64,000 nucleotides of DNA from Corynebacterium kutscheri (GTDB lineage: Bacteria > Actinomycetota > Actinomycetes > Mycobacteriales > Mycobacteriaceae). The position numbers were made by a program, and so were the translations under genes. The notes beneath the pieces were generated by a model that ran no database searches, was not told the DNA's origin, and worked only from the letters and a program-made list of their open reading frames with translations. Every line of letters starts with the position of its first letter. Positions within the stretch are counted from its first letter, which is position 1. Positions 10,327-21,930 of this stretch are shown one piece after another. The DNA lies in NCBI RefSeq assembly GCF_000980835.1, contig NZ_CP011312.1, forward strand, positions 992,001 through 1,056,000. Direction: 5' to 3'.

Positions 10327-10370
10327 GACGCTGATCTCATTAGTGATAACTATGAGACAGCGTCATTTTT
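10327..10370 (+). terminator. Terminator after rplT
   Basis: GACGCTG...TCTCAT pairs with ATGAGA...CAGCGTC with a small bulge and is followed by ATTTTT. It ends the infC-rpmI-rplT operon. Confidence 0.85.
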
Positions 10371-10436
10371 GTACCTTTATACAGGTATTCTATGTAGAAA
10401 TAAGTCATGTCCGGGTGGACTGTTAATCTTGAATGT

Positions 10437-11267
10437 ATGAAACTTGATTTTGAGAATCCTTTTAGTGAACGCACCCCACGGATAGTGGCAGCGGCAAAAT
10501 TACATCGCGCGGCAGCTCGCCGAAAGGCTCAGGCTTTTATTGTTGAGGGGGAGAATTCTGTCGAGGCAGCAATTGCCACAGGAGCAGCACGTGATGTTTT
10601 TATTACTGAGATTGCTGCTCAGCGGTGTGAACCATTGGTTCGCTTAGCAGGGCATATGAATGTTTACCTGCACCCGATTAGTGAGCGTGCGGCAAAGTAC
10701 CTTTCCGATACCACACATACTCCGGGAATTTTTGCTGTATGTGATCCAGTGCTGTGGTCTATGGGTAAGGCATTAGTAGGTACCCCACGTCTAATAAGTG
10801 TTCCGGTGGAAACAAATGACCCTGGAAATGCTGGAACCTTGATTAGAGTTTCGGATGCGGTAGGTGCCGATGCGGTGATTTTTGCAGGAGAAACTGTTGA
10901 TCCGCAGAGTTCAAAAGCTGTGCGTGCCTCGGCAGGATCACTATTTCATTTACCAGTTGTTCGAGAAACAAATATTAAAGATGTACTAGGGCAATTACGT
11001 TCACGTGGCTTACAGATTTTAGCTACTACTGCTGATGGAGAAGTCGATTTAGATGAGGCAGAAGAATTATTAGCAAAGCCTACTGCCTGGTTGTTTGGTA
11101 ATGAAGCTCATGGGTTAAGCAAAGAGCTACTTCAAGCAGCAGATCATCGAGTACGCATTCCGATTCGAGGGCGTGCTGAATCACTCAATCTTGCTACCGC
11201 AGCTAGTATTTGCTTGTATGAGTCAGCAAAGGTGCAGTATAAAAAGTACGCAACTGCTGTTGATTAA
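10437..11267 (+). CDS. TrmH/SpoU-family rRNA 2'-O-methyltransferase
   Basis: SPOUT-fold RNA methyltransferase using S-adenosylmethionine. From ATG 10437 the protein is 276 residues. An N-terminal substrate-binding part (residues 1-~100) is followed by the knotted catalytic domain with motif 1 NDPGNAGTLIR, motif 2 WLFGNEAHGL and motif 3 IPIRGRAESLNLATAAS. An alternative ATG at 10407 would add ten residues with no family similarity; neither start has a strong ribosome-binding site. It sits between rplT and pheST, as in other corynebacteria. The exact rRNA target (23S G2251-like or thiostrepton-site A1067-like) cannot be assigned. Confidence 0.88.
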   Translation: MKLDFENPFSERTPRIVAAAKLHRAAARRKAQAFIVEGENSVEAAIATGAARDVFITEIAAQRCEPLVRLAGHMNVYLHPISERAAKYLSDTTHTPGIFAVCDPVLWSMGKALVGTPRLISVPVETNDPGNAGTLIRVSDAVGADAVIFAGETVDPQSSKAVRASAGSLFHLPVVRETNIKDVLGQLRSRGLQILATTADGEVDLDEAEELLAKPTAWLFGNEAHGLSKELLQAADHRVRIPIRGRAESLNLATAASICLYESAKVQYKKYATAVD

Positions 11268-11387
11268 ATAAATTTTTTCTTATGATCGTTAAAATTATGT
11301 GCGTATATCTAGGTAGCGCTTAAGAAAACCATCCTCGTATAGGTAGTATGTGAGGGTTAGAATTGTGCCCGTGGAAAAATTTAATAA

Positions 11388-12470
<1,083 letters not shown>

Positions 12471-12514
12471 TCACCTCACCTAGATCATAAAAATTTTTTC
12501 AAGGAGCTTTACTT

Positions 12515-15040
12515 ATGCTTATCTCTCAGAACTGGGTGACGGATATTCTGCGCGCAGGAACGAATAACTCCCAGTGGAACGTTACCCCAGAAGAACTTGA
12601 TGCTGCTTTTGTTCAAGTTGGTTTTGAAACTGAGGGCTATTTACCTATTCCGGAAACAACCGGCCCACTGGTGATTGGTCGCGTAGAAAGTATCGAGGAG
12701 CTAGAAGGTTTTAAAAAACCTATTCGTCACTGCATGGTTAATGTAGGACAGGCAAATGGTACTGGCGAGTTACAGTCTATTGTTTGTGGTGCCCGTAATT
12801 TCAGCGAGGGATCCATTGTGGTAGTTTCTTTGCCCGGAGCAGTGCTTCCAGGAAACTTTGCTATCTCTGAACGCGAAACCTATGGCCGGATGTCGGCAGG
12901 CATGATCTGTTCTGCTGCCGAGCTAGGGTTAAGCGATAAACAAAATTCTGGCATTATTACCCTTGATCCAAGCCTGGGGGAACCTGGAGCCGATGCGCGC
13001 GATATTCTTGGTCTAGATGATATTGTTTTTGATGTTAATATCACCCCAGATCGTGGCTATGCGTTATCACTGCGTGGTTTAGCTAGTGAACTAGCAAGTG
13101 CTTTTGGCTTTACTCATGTGGATCCAGTTCTGGATCCATCAGTAGCAGGTATCGATATTTCCACGGTGCCGGTGCCTAGTGACACGCTTATTGATGTCGA
13201 GCTACACGCAGATACTAAGGCTCGTCGTTTCGGTTTGCGAAAAGTATCAGGTATTGATCCTAAAGCTGAATCACCATTTTGGTTACAGCGTATTTTGATG
13301 CTGTGCGGACAGCGTCCAGTTAATGCGGCAACTGATGTCACTAACTTCGTTATGTTGTTGACTGGCCAGCCGATGCATGCTTTTGATGCTGACAAAATCA
13401 CTGGTTCATTAGTGGTGCGTACTGCTAAAAAAGATGAAACTTTAGAAATGCTAGATCATGTGCAACGTACGCTTAGCGAAGAAGACGTTGTGATCTGTGA
13501 TGATAATGGCATTCAATCGTTAGCTGGGGTTATGGGAGGTAATTCTTCCGAGATTTCTGAGACCACTACTACCGTGTACTTTGAAGCAGCTAATTGGGAT
13601 CAAATTACTACTGCTCGTACATCGCGTCGCCATAAGCTTAGCTCTGAGGCATCCAGGCGTTTTGAACGAGGTGTTGATCCAGCTATTATCGAGCGTTCAC
13701 TTGATATTGCGTGCGCTCTTTTGCAAAAAATTGCCGGTGGTACCATCAGTACAGCACGTACGCTTGTTGGTGATGTACCAGCTTTTACTGCCATTGAGAT
13801 GAATGTTCATCGCCCTTCACATATCGCTGGTGTAGATTACACCCCAGAAACTGTAATCAAACGACTAGAAGAAATTGGTTGTATGGTTACCGCCAACGGG
13901 GACATGCTTCAAGTTATCCCACCAACATGGCGTTGGGATTTGGGCGAGTCTGCTGATTTAGTCGAAGAAGTAGTACGTCTTGAAGGATTAGAGGCTATTC
14001 CTTCGATTGTGCCGCAGGCACCAGTAGGTAAAGGATTATCTTCTGCACAAAAACGCAAGCGCGCTATTGGACATGCCCTTGCCTATGGCGGTTATGCAGA
14101 AATTTTGCCGACTCCATTTATCCGTCAGGATACTTTTGATGTGTGGGGTTTAAGTGCAGATGATGAGCGCCGCAAAGTGGTGACTGTTCAAAATCCATTA
14201 GATGCCGACTATGCCGTTTTGGGCACGACATTATTGCCGTCGATGTTGGAATCTCTTAAACGTAATATCGCACGTGGGCAGACTTCATTGAGCTTATTCG
14301 GTATGCAGCAAGTATCCATTGCTCGCGGCGATGGTAGATCACCAATGCTCGATATTTCGCAGCGGCCAAGTGAAAAAGAGGTTGCTGAATTATTAACTAC
14401 TTTGCCTTATCAACCGCTTTATGTAGCCACTATCGGCAGCGGGGAAATCGAGTTTTCTGGCCCATGGGGTCAAGGACACCCTTATACCTATGCTGATGCT
14501 ATTGAATCAGCACGGATCGTTGCCCGTGCGGCTGGGGTAGAACTTGAGGTACGCAATACTGATGAACAAGGTTATTTACCTTGGCATCCAGGTCGTTGCG
14601 CAGAATTACTTGTCGACGGTGTCGTTGTTGGACATGCTGGTGAACTACACCCGCAGGTTCTTGAGCGTCTTGATTTACCACAGCGCGTGTGTGCTATGGA
14701 ACTTAACGTAACGGCTTTACCGTTGAAAGAAAATTATCCAGCTCCGGTTCTTTCTGCCTTCCCAACGGTCAATCAAGATCTAGCTTTGGTTGTTGATGAG
14801 GATATTCCAGCAGAAGATGTTCGTCGGTTGATTGAAGAATCAGCGGGAGAGTTACTTGAAAAAGTATCTTTATTTGATGTCTACCGCTCAGATAACCTCG
14901 GTGAAAATAAAAAGAGTTTGGCCTTTAACTTGATTTTCCGAGCAAATGATCGCACCCTCACCGATGAGGAAGCTTCGGTAGGACGACTTGCTGCAGTAGA
15001 AAAAGCTGTTGCAGTATTTGGTGCAGCCATGCGCGCTTAA
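12515..15040 (+). CDS. pheT: Phenylalanyl-tRNA synthetase beta subunit
   Basis: 841 residues with the full domain set: N-terminal tRNA-binding OB fold (EMAP-like, residues ~50-165), B3/B4 editing domain (~210-400), B5 domain (~420-490), a degenerate class II core, and the C-terminal anticodon-recognition FDX-ACB domain (LSAFPTVNQDLALVV onward). The start is ATG 12515 with a strong AAGGAG. It ends 36 bases before a terminator. Confidence 0.97.
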   Translation: MLISQNWVTDILRAGTNNSQWNVTPEELDAAFVQVGFETEGYLPIPETTGPLVIGRVESIEELEGFKKPIRHCMVNVGQANGTGELQSIVCGARNFSEGSIVVVSLPGAVLPGNFAISERETYGRMSAGMICSAAELGLSDKQNSGIITLDPSLGEPGADARDILGLDDIVFDVNITPDRGYALSLRGLASELASAFGFTHVDPVLDPSVAGIDISTVPVPSDTLIDVELHADTKARRFGLRKVSGIDPKAESPFWLQRILMLCGQRPVNAATDVTNFVMLLTGQPMHAFDADKITGSLVVRTAKKDETLEMLDHVQRTLSEEDVVICDDNGIQSLAGVMGGNSSEISETTTTVYFEAANWDQITTARTSRRHKLSSEASRRFERGVDPAIIERSLDIACALLQKIAGGTISTARTLVGDVPAFTAIEMNVHRPSHIAGVDYTPETVIKRLEEIGCMVTANGDMLQVIPPTWRWDLGESADLVEEVVRLEGLEAIPSIVPQAPVGKGLSSAQKRKRAIGHALAYGGYAEILPTPFIRQDTFDVWGLSADDERRKVVTVQNPLDADYAVLGTTLLPSMLESLKRNIARGQTSLSLFGMQQVSIARGDGRSPMLDISQRPSEKEVAELLTTLPYQPLYVATIGSGEIEFSGPWGQGHPYTYADAIESARIVARAAGVELEVRNTDEQGYLPWHPGRCAELLVDGVVVGHAGELHPQVLERLDLPQRVCAMELNVTALPLKENYPAPVLSAFPTVNQDLALVVDEDIPAEDVRRLIEESAGELLEKVSLFDVYRSDNLGENKKSLAFNLIFRANDRTLTDEEASVGRLAAVEKAVAVFGAAMRA

Positions 15041-15076
15041 AACACTGCATTTTAATTCACTTGTGAAACCTATAAT

Positions 15077-15107
15077 TGGCACCTCAGCTTAAGAGGTGCC
15101 AGTTTTT
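15077..15107 (+). terminator. Terminator after pheT
   Basis: GGCACCTC (15078-15085) pairs perfectly with GAGGTGCC (15093-15100) and is followed by AGTTTTT. This closes the pheST operon. Confidence 0.9.
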
Positions 15108-15555
15108 GTCCTGGGAGAGGTTTCAGAATGCGAATCTTATTAATATAAGTAAAGAAAAAACTACCTAACCTTTATTCGTCCAGAATAGATAGCATTATGC
15201 TGAGATGATTTTTCTAACATGATCAACTTTATTGCAGTGAAGGCGAGTTATTAAAAATATTTGAGCATGGCAAAAATGACTATTCTTAATAGTGGATCGC
15301 AGCATGATTAAATTATAAAAATACTGGTCAGAGATTAAAATATGTCGCATTTGGAATAATTGGTGCGATATTTGACTAGCCAAAGTGATGAGCATTTTAA
15401 AAAATAATCCCAGTTATGGCAAAACTTAAACTGATGGATGATTTTTTGCTAGCAATCAAAGCATCATAAAAATAGACCATCGCATATAATTGAAGATAAT
15501 GTGTAGCTTCTGCATAATTTGGAGCGGTGCGTACAAGCAGAAGGAGTAAGAAAAG
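15108..15555 (+). promoter_or_regulatory. Gene-free upstream region of argF
   Basis: About 450 AT-rich bases where argC, argJ, argB and argD lie in other corynebacteria. I see no gene and no recognisable remnant of those four. A TATAAT hexamer at 15485-15490, about 65 bases before argF, is a likely -10 element without a clear -35. AT-rich direct and inverted patches near it (GCATATAATTG, TGCATAATTTGG) could be ArgR operators, since ArgR boxes are AT-rich imperfect palindromes; this is inference. AGAAGGAG sits just before argF. Confidence 0.45.
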
Positions 15556-16515
15556 ATGAGCCCATCAGTTCGGCATTTTTTCGCTGATGATGATCTTAGC
15601 CCAGCTGAACAAAAAGAAGTGCTTGATTTAGCGCTCCGGATGAAAAAAGATCCATATGCTTTTCGTACTTTTGCTGGTCCGCAGTCGGTGGCAGTGCTTT
15701 TTAATAAAACTTCTACTCGTACCCGGTTTTCTTTTGACGCTGGTATTGCAGCCCTAGGTGGTAATGCCATTGTGGTAGATACCGGAAAAACTCAGCTAGG
15801 TAAAGGAGAAACCTATCAAGATACGGGTGCAGTTTTATCTCGTATGGTTTCTGCTATTGTGTGGCGCACCTACGCTCATGATAATTTTTCCCAAATGGCC
15901 GAAACTGCTACGGTTCCTATTATTAATAGCCTGAGTGACTCCTTTCACCCTTGTCAGATTCTTGCTGATTTGCAAACCTGCATTGAACATTTATGTCCAG
16001 AAGAAGGTTGGCTAGGTCTTAATGGAAAGAAGGCCGTTTATTTAGGTGACGGCAATAATAATATGGCTAATTCCTATATGCTTGGTTTTGCTACCGCAGG
16101 TATGGATATTTCAATTATTGCACCGGTAGATTTTCAACCACAGTCAGAATTTGTTGATCGTGCACGACGCCGTGCTAAAGAAACTGGATCGGTAATAACT
16201 ATTAGCGATAATCTCGATGAGGCTATTGGCGCGGATGTTGTTATTACTGATACCTGGGTATCTATGGGAATGGAAGCTGATGGGTTTGATCGAAAAACAC
16301 CGTTTATGCCTTATCAGGTTAATGATGAAATCATGGATAGAGCGCATGCGCATGCCATTTTCTTGCATTGTCTTCCGGCATATCGAGGTAGTGAAGTAAC
16401 CGCAAGCGTGATTGATGGTCCACAATCTGTGGTTTTTGATGAAGCAGAGAATCGTTTACATGCGCAGAAAGCATTAATGACCTGGTTGATGGAACACCAG
16501 CCACATCGTGAATAA
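15556..16515 (+). CDS. argF: Ornithine carbamoyltransferase
   Basis: Joins ornithine and carbamoyl phosphate to citrulline, step six of arginine biosynthesis. The 319 residues carry the carbamoyl-phosphate motif STRTR at 53-57, HPCQ near 131 and the ornithine-loop/catalytic HCLPA near 271. The start is ATG 15556 with GAAGGAG upstream. It is first gene of argFRGH, which here lacks the upstream ornithine-making genes. A catabolic OTC is possible, but linkage to argR-argG-argH favours biosynthesis. Confidence 0.95.
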   Translation: MSPSVRHFFADDDLSPAEQKEVLDLALRMKKDPYAFRTFAGPQSVAVLFNKTSTRTRFSFDAGIAALGGNAIVVDTGKTQLGKGETYQDTGAVLSRMVSAIVWRTYAHDNFSQMAETATVPIINSLSDSFHPCQILADLQTCIEHLCPEEGWLGLNGKKAVYLGDGNNNMANSYMLGFATAGMDISIIAPVDFQPQSEFVDRARRRAKETGSVITISDNLDEAIGADVVITDTWVSMGMEADGFDRKTPFMPYQVNDEIMDRAHAHAIFLHCLPAYRGSEVTASVIDGPQSVVFDEAENRLHAQKALMTWLMEHQPHRE

Positions 16516-16594
16516 ACTTTGGCATTTCGCACGAGACGAGCTTAGAGAACTCGTGTGTTGTTTTAAGCCACCATTATTGACAAAGGAGAACGTT

Positions 16595-17092
16595 GTGTCA
16601 GCGACCCCGATCACGCGAACAGTGCGGCAGGCACTGATTTTGGATTTGCTGGAAAATAATCAGATTTATAGTCAAATGCAACTTTCCCAGCTATTGAAAG
16701 ACCGTGGGGTAGATATTACCCAGGGAACTCTATCACGCGATCTTGATGAACTTGGCGCACGTAAAGTGCGTCGCGAAGCAGGGCGAGCTTTTTATGTAGT
16801 TGGTAACCCCGATGAATCGGCAGCGGTGACTTCTGCTGGAACACGGGAGAAATTACGTAAAATGCTTGATGACCTGCTAGTAGCAGTTGAATATTCAGGA
16901 AATATTGCAGTTTTGCGTACCCCACCGGGGGCAGCACCATTTCTTGCCAGCTTTATCGATAGGGTAGGTATGGAAGAAGTCGTTGGCACAATTGCCGGAG
17001 ATGACACTGTTTTTGTGCTTGCTCGTGATCCAATCACAGGTGCCGAACTTGCTGAGATGTTTGAGCGACGTAAGACCTATCCCAGTACATAG
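16595..17092 (+). CDS. argR: Arginine repressor
   Basis: Arginine-responsive hexameric regulator. From GTG 16595 (AAAGGAG six bases upstream) the protein is 165 residues. The N-terminal winged helix-turn-helix holds the family signature [20 protein letters not shown] (near residues 32-51), and the C-terminal oligomerisation/arginine-binding domain holds [15 protein letters not shown]. The open frame extends upstream to 16508, overlapping argF, but that extension lacks family similarity and a ribosome-binding site. It lies 79 bases after argF and 62 before argG. Confidence 0.94.
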   Translation: MSATPITRTVRQALILDLLENNQIYSQMQLSQLLKDRGVDITQGTLSRDLDELGARKVRREAGRAFYVVGNPDESAAVTSAGTREKLRKMLDDLLVAVEYSGNIAVLRTPPGAAPFLASFIDRVGMEEVVGTIAGDDTVFVLARDPITGAELAEMFERRKTYPST

Positions 17093-17154
17093 TTTTGATT
17101 AATTACGGCTGCAAAGACGTCGAAAAGCAAAAATAAAACAAGGAGAAAAACAAT

Positions 17155-18354
17155 ATGACTCAACGCGTGGTACTTGCGTATTCTGGTGGCTTAGATACTT
17201 CGGTAGCTATTCCTTATCTAGCCAAGATGACTGGTGGTGAGGTAATCGCGGTCTCGCTTGATTTAGGTCAAGGCGGCGAAGATATGGAATCAGTACGCCA
17301 GCGCGCACTTGATTGTGGTGCCGTGGAGTCGATTGTTGTTGATGCGAAGGATGAATTCGCAGAAGACTATTGCTTGCCGACGATTAAAGCCAACGGCATG
17401 TACATGAAGCAATACCCATTAGTTTCTGCAATTTCTCGCCCGCTTATTGTCAAACATCTTGTTCAGGCAGCTAAAGAACACGGTGGTACCCACGTTTCAC
17501 ATGGTTGTACCGGTAAAGGCAATGATCAGGTTCGTTTTGAGGTAGGGTTTCGTTCGTTAAACCCTGATTTAGAAATTATTGCTCCCGCTCGTGATTATGC
17601 ATGGACCCGCGATAAAGCTATTGCCTTTGCCGAAGAAATTAATCTACCGATTGAGCAATCAAAGAAATCTCCATTTTCGATTGATCAAAATGTGTGGGGG
17701 CGTGCCGTTGAAACTGGCTTCCTGGAGGATCTTTGGAATCCACCAACAAAAGATTTGTATGCATATACCGAGGATCCTTCCTTAGGTAATGCCCCAGATG
17801 AGGTGATTATCTCCTTCAAATCTGGGATACCAGTAGCTATCGATGGGCGTCCGGTTACCGTCTTAGAAGCTATCGAAGAGATGAACCGTCGCGCCGGTGC
17901 CCAAGGCGTTGGTCGTCTCGATATGGTTGAAGACCGCTTGATTGGTATTAAGTCACGCGAGATTTATGAGGCACCAGGTGCTATTGCTTTAATTACTGCC
18001 CATGAGGCACTTGAAGACGTTACTATTGAGCGGGAGCTCGCTAGGTATAAACGTGGGATTGATGCTCGTTGGTCAGAAGAGGTGTACGACGGATTATGGA
18101 CTGCTCCGCTTAAGCGCAGTTTGGATGCATTTATTGAATCAACCCAAGAGCATGTCACCGGTGATATTCGCATGGTTTTACAAGCTGGTAAAGCAACTGT
18201 AAATGGCCGTCGTTCCAATCACTCGCTGTATGATTTTAATTTGGCCACCTATGACACGGGCGATACTTTTGATCAAACCTTCTCAAAGGGCTTTGTTGAG
18301 CTACATGGGTTGAGTTCAAAGATTGCTAATAAACGTGATCGTGATGCCCAGTAA
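17155..18354 (+). CDS. argG: Argininosuccinate synthase
   Basis: ATP-dependent condensation of citrulline and aspartate. The 399 residues begin with the PP-loop-type nucleotide motif AYSGGLDTS at 8-16. Further family signatures are [15 protein letters not shown] and the C-terminal [11 protein letters not shown] region. AAGGAG lies about ten bases before ATG 17155. It follows argR and precedes argH, with a hairpin between the last two. Confidence 0.97.
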   Translation: MTQRVVLAYSGGLDTSVAIPYLAKMTGGEVIAVSLDLGQGGEDMESVRQRALDCGAVESIVVDAKDEFAEDYCLPTIKANGMYMKQYPLVSAISRPLIVKHLVQAAKEHGGTHVSHGCTGKGNDQVRFEVGFRSLNPDLEIIAPARDYAWTRDKAIAFAEEINLPIEQSKKSPFSIDQNVWGRAVETGFLEDLWNPPTKDLYAYTEDPSLGNAPDEVIISFKSGIPVAIDGRPVTVLEAIEEMNRRAGAQGVGRLDMVEDRLIGIKSREIYEAPGAIALITAHEALEDVTIERELARYKRGIDARWSEEVYDGLWTAPLKRSLDAFIESTQEHVTGDIRMVLQAGKATVNGRRSNHSLYDFNLATYDTGDTFDQTFSKGFVELHGLSSKIANKRDRDAQ

Positions 18355-18395
18355 AATGCATAACTAACTAGGCTTTGTGGAGAAAGAATATAAGT

Positions 18396-18429
18396 GAAAG
18401 CGTGGCCTTGTTGTTAAGGTCGCGCTTTC
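18396..18429 (+). terminator. Hairpin between argG and argH
   Basis: GAAAGCGTGGCCTT (18396-18409) can pair along its whole 14 bases with AAGGTCGCGCTTTC (18416-18429) using two G-U pairs. The downstream T-run is late and imperfect. It may be a weak terminator or mRNA-stabilising element that tunes argH relative to argG. Confidence 0.5.
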
Positions 18430-18521
18430 TGCTTCATTAGCTACTCTTTTTTGAGGAACCCAGGTAGTCGTCATTGAGCTGCTTGATCGCTGTAGAACAC
18501 AATATAAAGGAACGAAAGTGA

Positions 18522-19964
<1,443 letters not shown>

Positions 19965-19985
19965 ATTGCTTTGACATAGAGAAGA

Positions 19986-20033
19986 AAAAACCAGCTTTAA
20001 TGTGGACAAGTATCGCATCAAAGCTGGTTTTTA
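19986..20033. terminator. Bidirectional terminator between argH and nupC
   Basis: AAAACCAGCTTT and AAAGCTGGTTTT form a stem with A-tract on the left and T-tract on the right, so it can end both the plus-strand arg operon and the minus-strand cdd-nupC operon. Confidence 0.85.
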
Positions 20034-20051
20034 GGTGAAGATAAGTGTTTT

Positions 20052-21268
20052 CTAAATTATGGCCACAACACCGACGATAGCTGCATTGAGCATATTAGTG
20101 AGGAAGCCGGCTGATAGGGCACGTAATCCTAAGGAGGCAACATCCGATCGACGTTCTGGGCAAAGCGCACCAAAAGCACCAATTTGAATAGCAATAGAGC
20201 TAAGGTTAGCGAAGCCAGCAAGTGCGAAGGTAGAGATGAGAATAGATTTAGCGCTCATCGTATCGACATGCTCAGAGAATGAGGTGTAGCCGACGAATTC
20301 ATTGAGGATGGTTTTTGCCCAATGAAGTTACCGACAAGTCCGGCTTCTTCCCATGGGACGCCGATTGCCCAAGCAAGTGGAGCTAATACAATGCCGAAGA
20401 GGCCTTCTAGTGACCAATTGTCCTGGCCAAACATGGTGCCAACGCCACTGATAATGGCAGAGAACATGGCGATCAAAGCGATAAAAGCGATTAACATGCA
20501 GGCAACGGCAACGGCAATGCGGCCGCCGGCCATAGCACCAGAGCCAAGAGCATCAATAATGTTGCGGTTTTCAGTGTCTCGAACCTCGCGCACATTAGCG
20601 CTTGCGGTGGAAACTTCAGTCTCAGGGATCAGGCCTTTAGCGACGAGCAAAGAACCTGGGGCATTCATGATCGAAGCAGCAAGCAAGTACTCAAGAGGCG
20701 CACCTAGTAGCGAGTAACCTACAAGAGTGGAACCTGCCACGGAAGCAAATCCACCGCTCATACAAGCAAAAAGCTCAGAACGGGTGAGTTTAGGGATCCA
20801 AGGCTTAATAACTAATGGTGCTTCGGACTGACCAAGGAAGATCACGGTACTAGCCCAGACGCTTTCAATCTTGGAGGTGCCCATGACCTTGCCAAGTGCG
20901 GTACCGACGATTTCTACAAACCACTGTAAAATGCGCAAATAGTATAGAGCCGCGACGATAGCGCCTAAGAAAATAATTACTGGAAGTACGTTGAGTGCGA
21001 AAATAAAGCCAACGTTTTCGCCGAAGAGTGGGCCGAAAACAAAGGATGTACCCTCAGCAGTAAAATCAATAAGCTTTTGAATTTGGTGGGACACCCATTC
21101 AAGAGCCTTAAAACCAGGATCCCAACTTAACACAATAACGGCGAAGGAGATCTGGAGAGCAAAACCCATACCCAGGGTGCGCCACTTAATTCTGCCGCGA
21201 GCGGAGGAGAATCCAAAAATAATGGCAAAGATTAAAACAATGCCAATGAGACCTTGAAAACGATCCAT
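20052..21268 (-). pseudogene. nupC: NupC-type concentrative nucleoside transporter, frameshifted
   Basis: Cation-coupled nucleoside importer of the inner membrane. The frame from ATG 21268 encodes the N-terminal ~315 residues, including the family signature SEAPLVIKPWIPKLTRSELF. It then shifts at an A5 run (minus strand; T5 at 20312-20316). Adding one base there restores GQKTILNEFVGYTSFSEHV and the conserved C-terminus FALAGFANLSSIAIQIG...ERRSDVASLGLRA, which continues to a stop at 20052. The intact protein would be about 405 residues. This is either a real single-base loss in a homopolymer or a sequencing error. It lies directly after cdd, six bases away, in a pyrimidine salvage operon. Confidence 0.88.
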
Positions 21269-21274
21269 GATCGT

Positions 21275-21724
21275 TTATGCCTCCTTTTCTTCTTGAGTGC
21301 TGCCGTGGTTGCGGGCAGCAGTGGTGGGGAGATATTCAGGGCCGAAAGAAAAAGGTAGGATTTCTTCGAAGCTGTAGCTTAAAGGATTTCCTTCTTCATC
21401 CTCGACGATGATGCGTTCACAGCCGAATTCACGTAGAACCTGCCGGCAAGCACCGCATGGGTAGCAGCGGGCTGCTTTAGAACCGATAATGGCTACAGTA
21501 TGTATTTTTTTGACGCCAGAGCTGACTAATGTGGTCATAGCATTGCGTTCAGCACAGATGGTTTCGCCATAAGCGGCATTTTCTACATTGCAGCCAAGGG
21601 TAAGTACATCGGAGTTTCCATCCCAAATAGCAGCGCCAACAGGAAAGTTACTATATGGGGCGTAGGCATTTTCTGCAGCCTTATGGGCGGCAGTGAGCAG
21701 CTCAGCATCATTGGGGGCGCTCAT
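21275..21724 (-). CDS. cdd: Cytidine deaminase
   Basis: Zinc enzyme converting (deoxy)cytidine to (deoxy)uridine. The 149 residues contain the catalytic CAE at 57-59 and zinc-ligand PCGAC at 89-93 (Cys90, Cys93). The C-terminal ~20 residues (LPTTAARNHGSTQEEKEA) are an extra polar tail. AAAGA precedes ATG 21724. It is first gene of the cdd-nupC operon and divergent from deoA, whose product acts on the resulting nucleosides. Confidence 0.96.
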   Translation of the reverse strand: MSAPNDAELLTAAHKAAENAYAPYSNFPVGAAIWDGNSDVLTLGCNVENAAYGETICAERNAMTTLVSSGVKKIHTVAIIGSKAARCYPCGACRQVLREFGCERIIVEDEEGNPLSYSFEEILPFSFGPEYLPTTAARNHGSTQEEKEA

Positions 21725-21825
21725 AATTCACACTCTTTCTTTTAACAGCAGTATTCCGCAGAGTAAGGGTTCGGATTGTGCAAGTTGTCAGATTCTTAGC
21801 TCTAGAACGGATGTTAACTAGATGG

Positions 21826-21872
21826 TTGACAATTGTTCCAATTGGAATGATAATCAGATCATAATCGATTAT
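21826..21872 (+). promoter_or_regulatory. deoA promoter with two operator-like palindromes
   Basis: TTGACA (21826-21831) and GATAAT (21849-21854) are spaced 17 bases apart. The spacer carries the perfect 12-base palindrome TTCCAATTGGAA (21836-21847). A second perfect palindrome, ATAATCGATTAT (21861-21872), lies just downstream, where transcription would start. This arrangement suits repression by a dimeric regulator, perhaps nucleoside-responsive, covering the cdd/deoA divergent region. The regulator is not encoded nearby. Confidence 0.6.
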
Positions 21873-21930
21873 TCAAGTAATACCTATCACGATATAAAGT
21901 GTTGTGTGACCTAGAAAGGATGGGGTATCC

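Noticed and set aside
15195-15395. 66-codon minus-strand frame in the argF upstream gap, considered as an argCJBD remnant
   Set aside because: No similarity to ArgB, ArgC, ArgD or ArgJ in any frame that I can see; composition is AT-rich random.
16508-16594. Longer ArgR start overlapping argF
   Set aside because: The added 29 residues lack similarity, while AAAGGAG stands correctly before GTG 16595.
20300-20330. Programmed frameshift in nupC
   Set aside because: The site CAAAAACC lacks a standard slippery heptamer in the right phase and no stimulatory stem or Shine-Dalgarno is evident; NupC is not known to need frameshifting.
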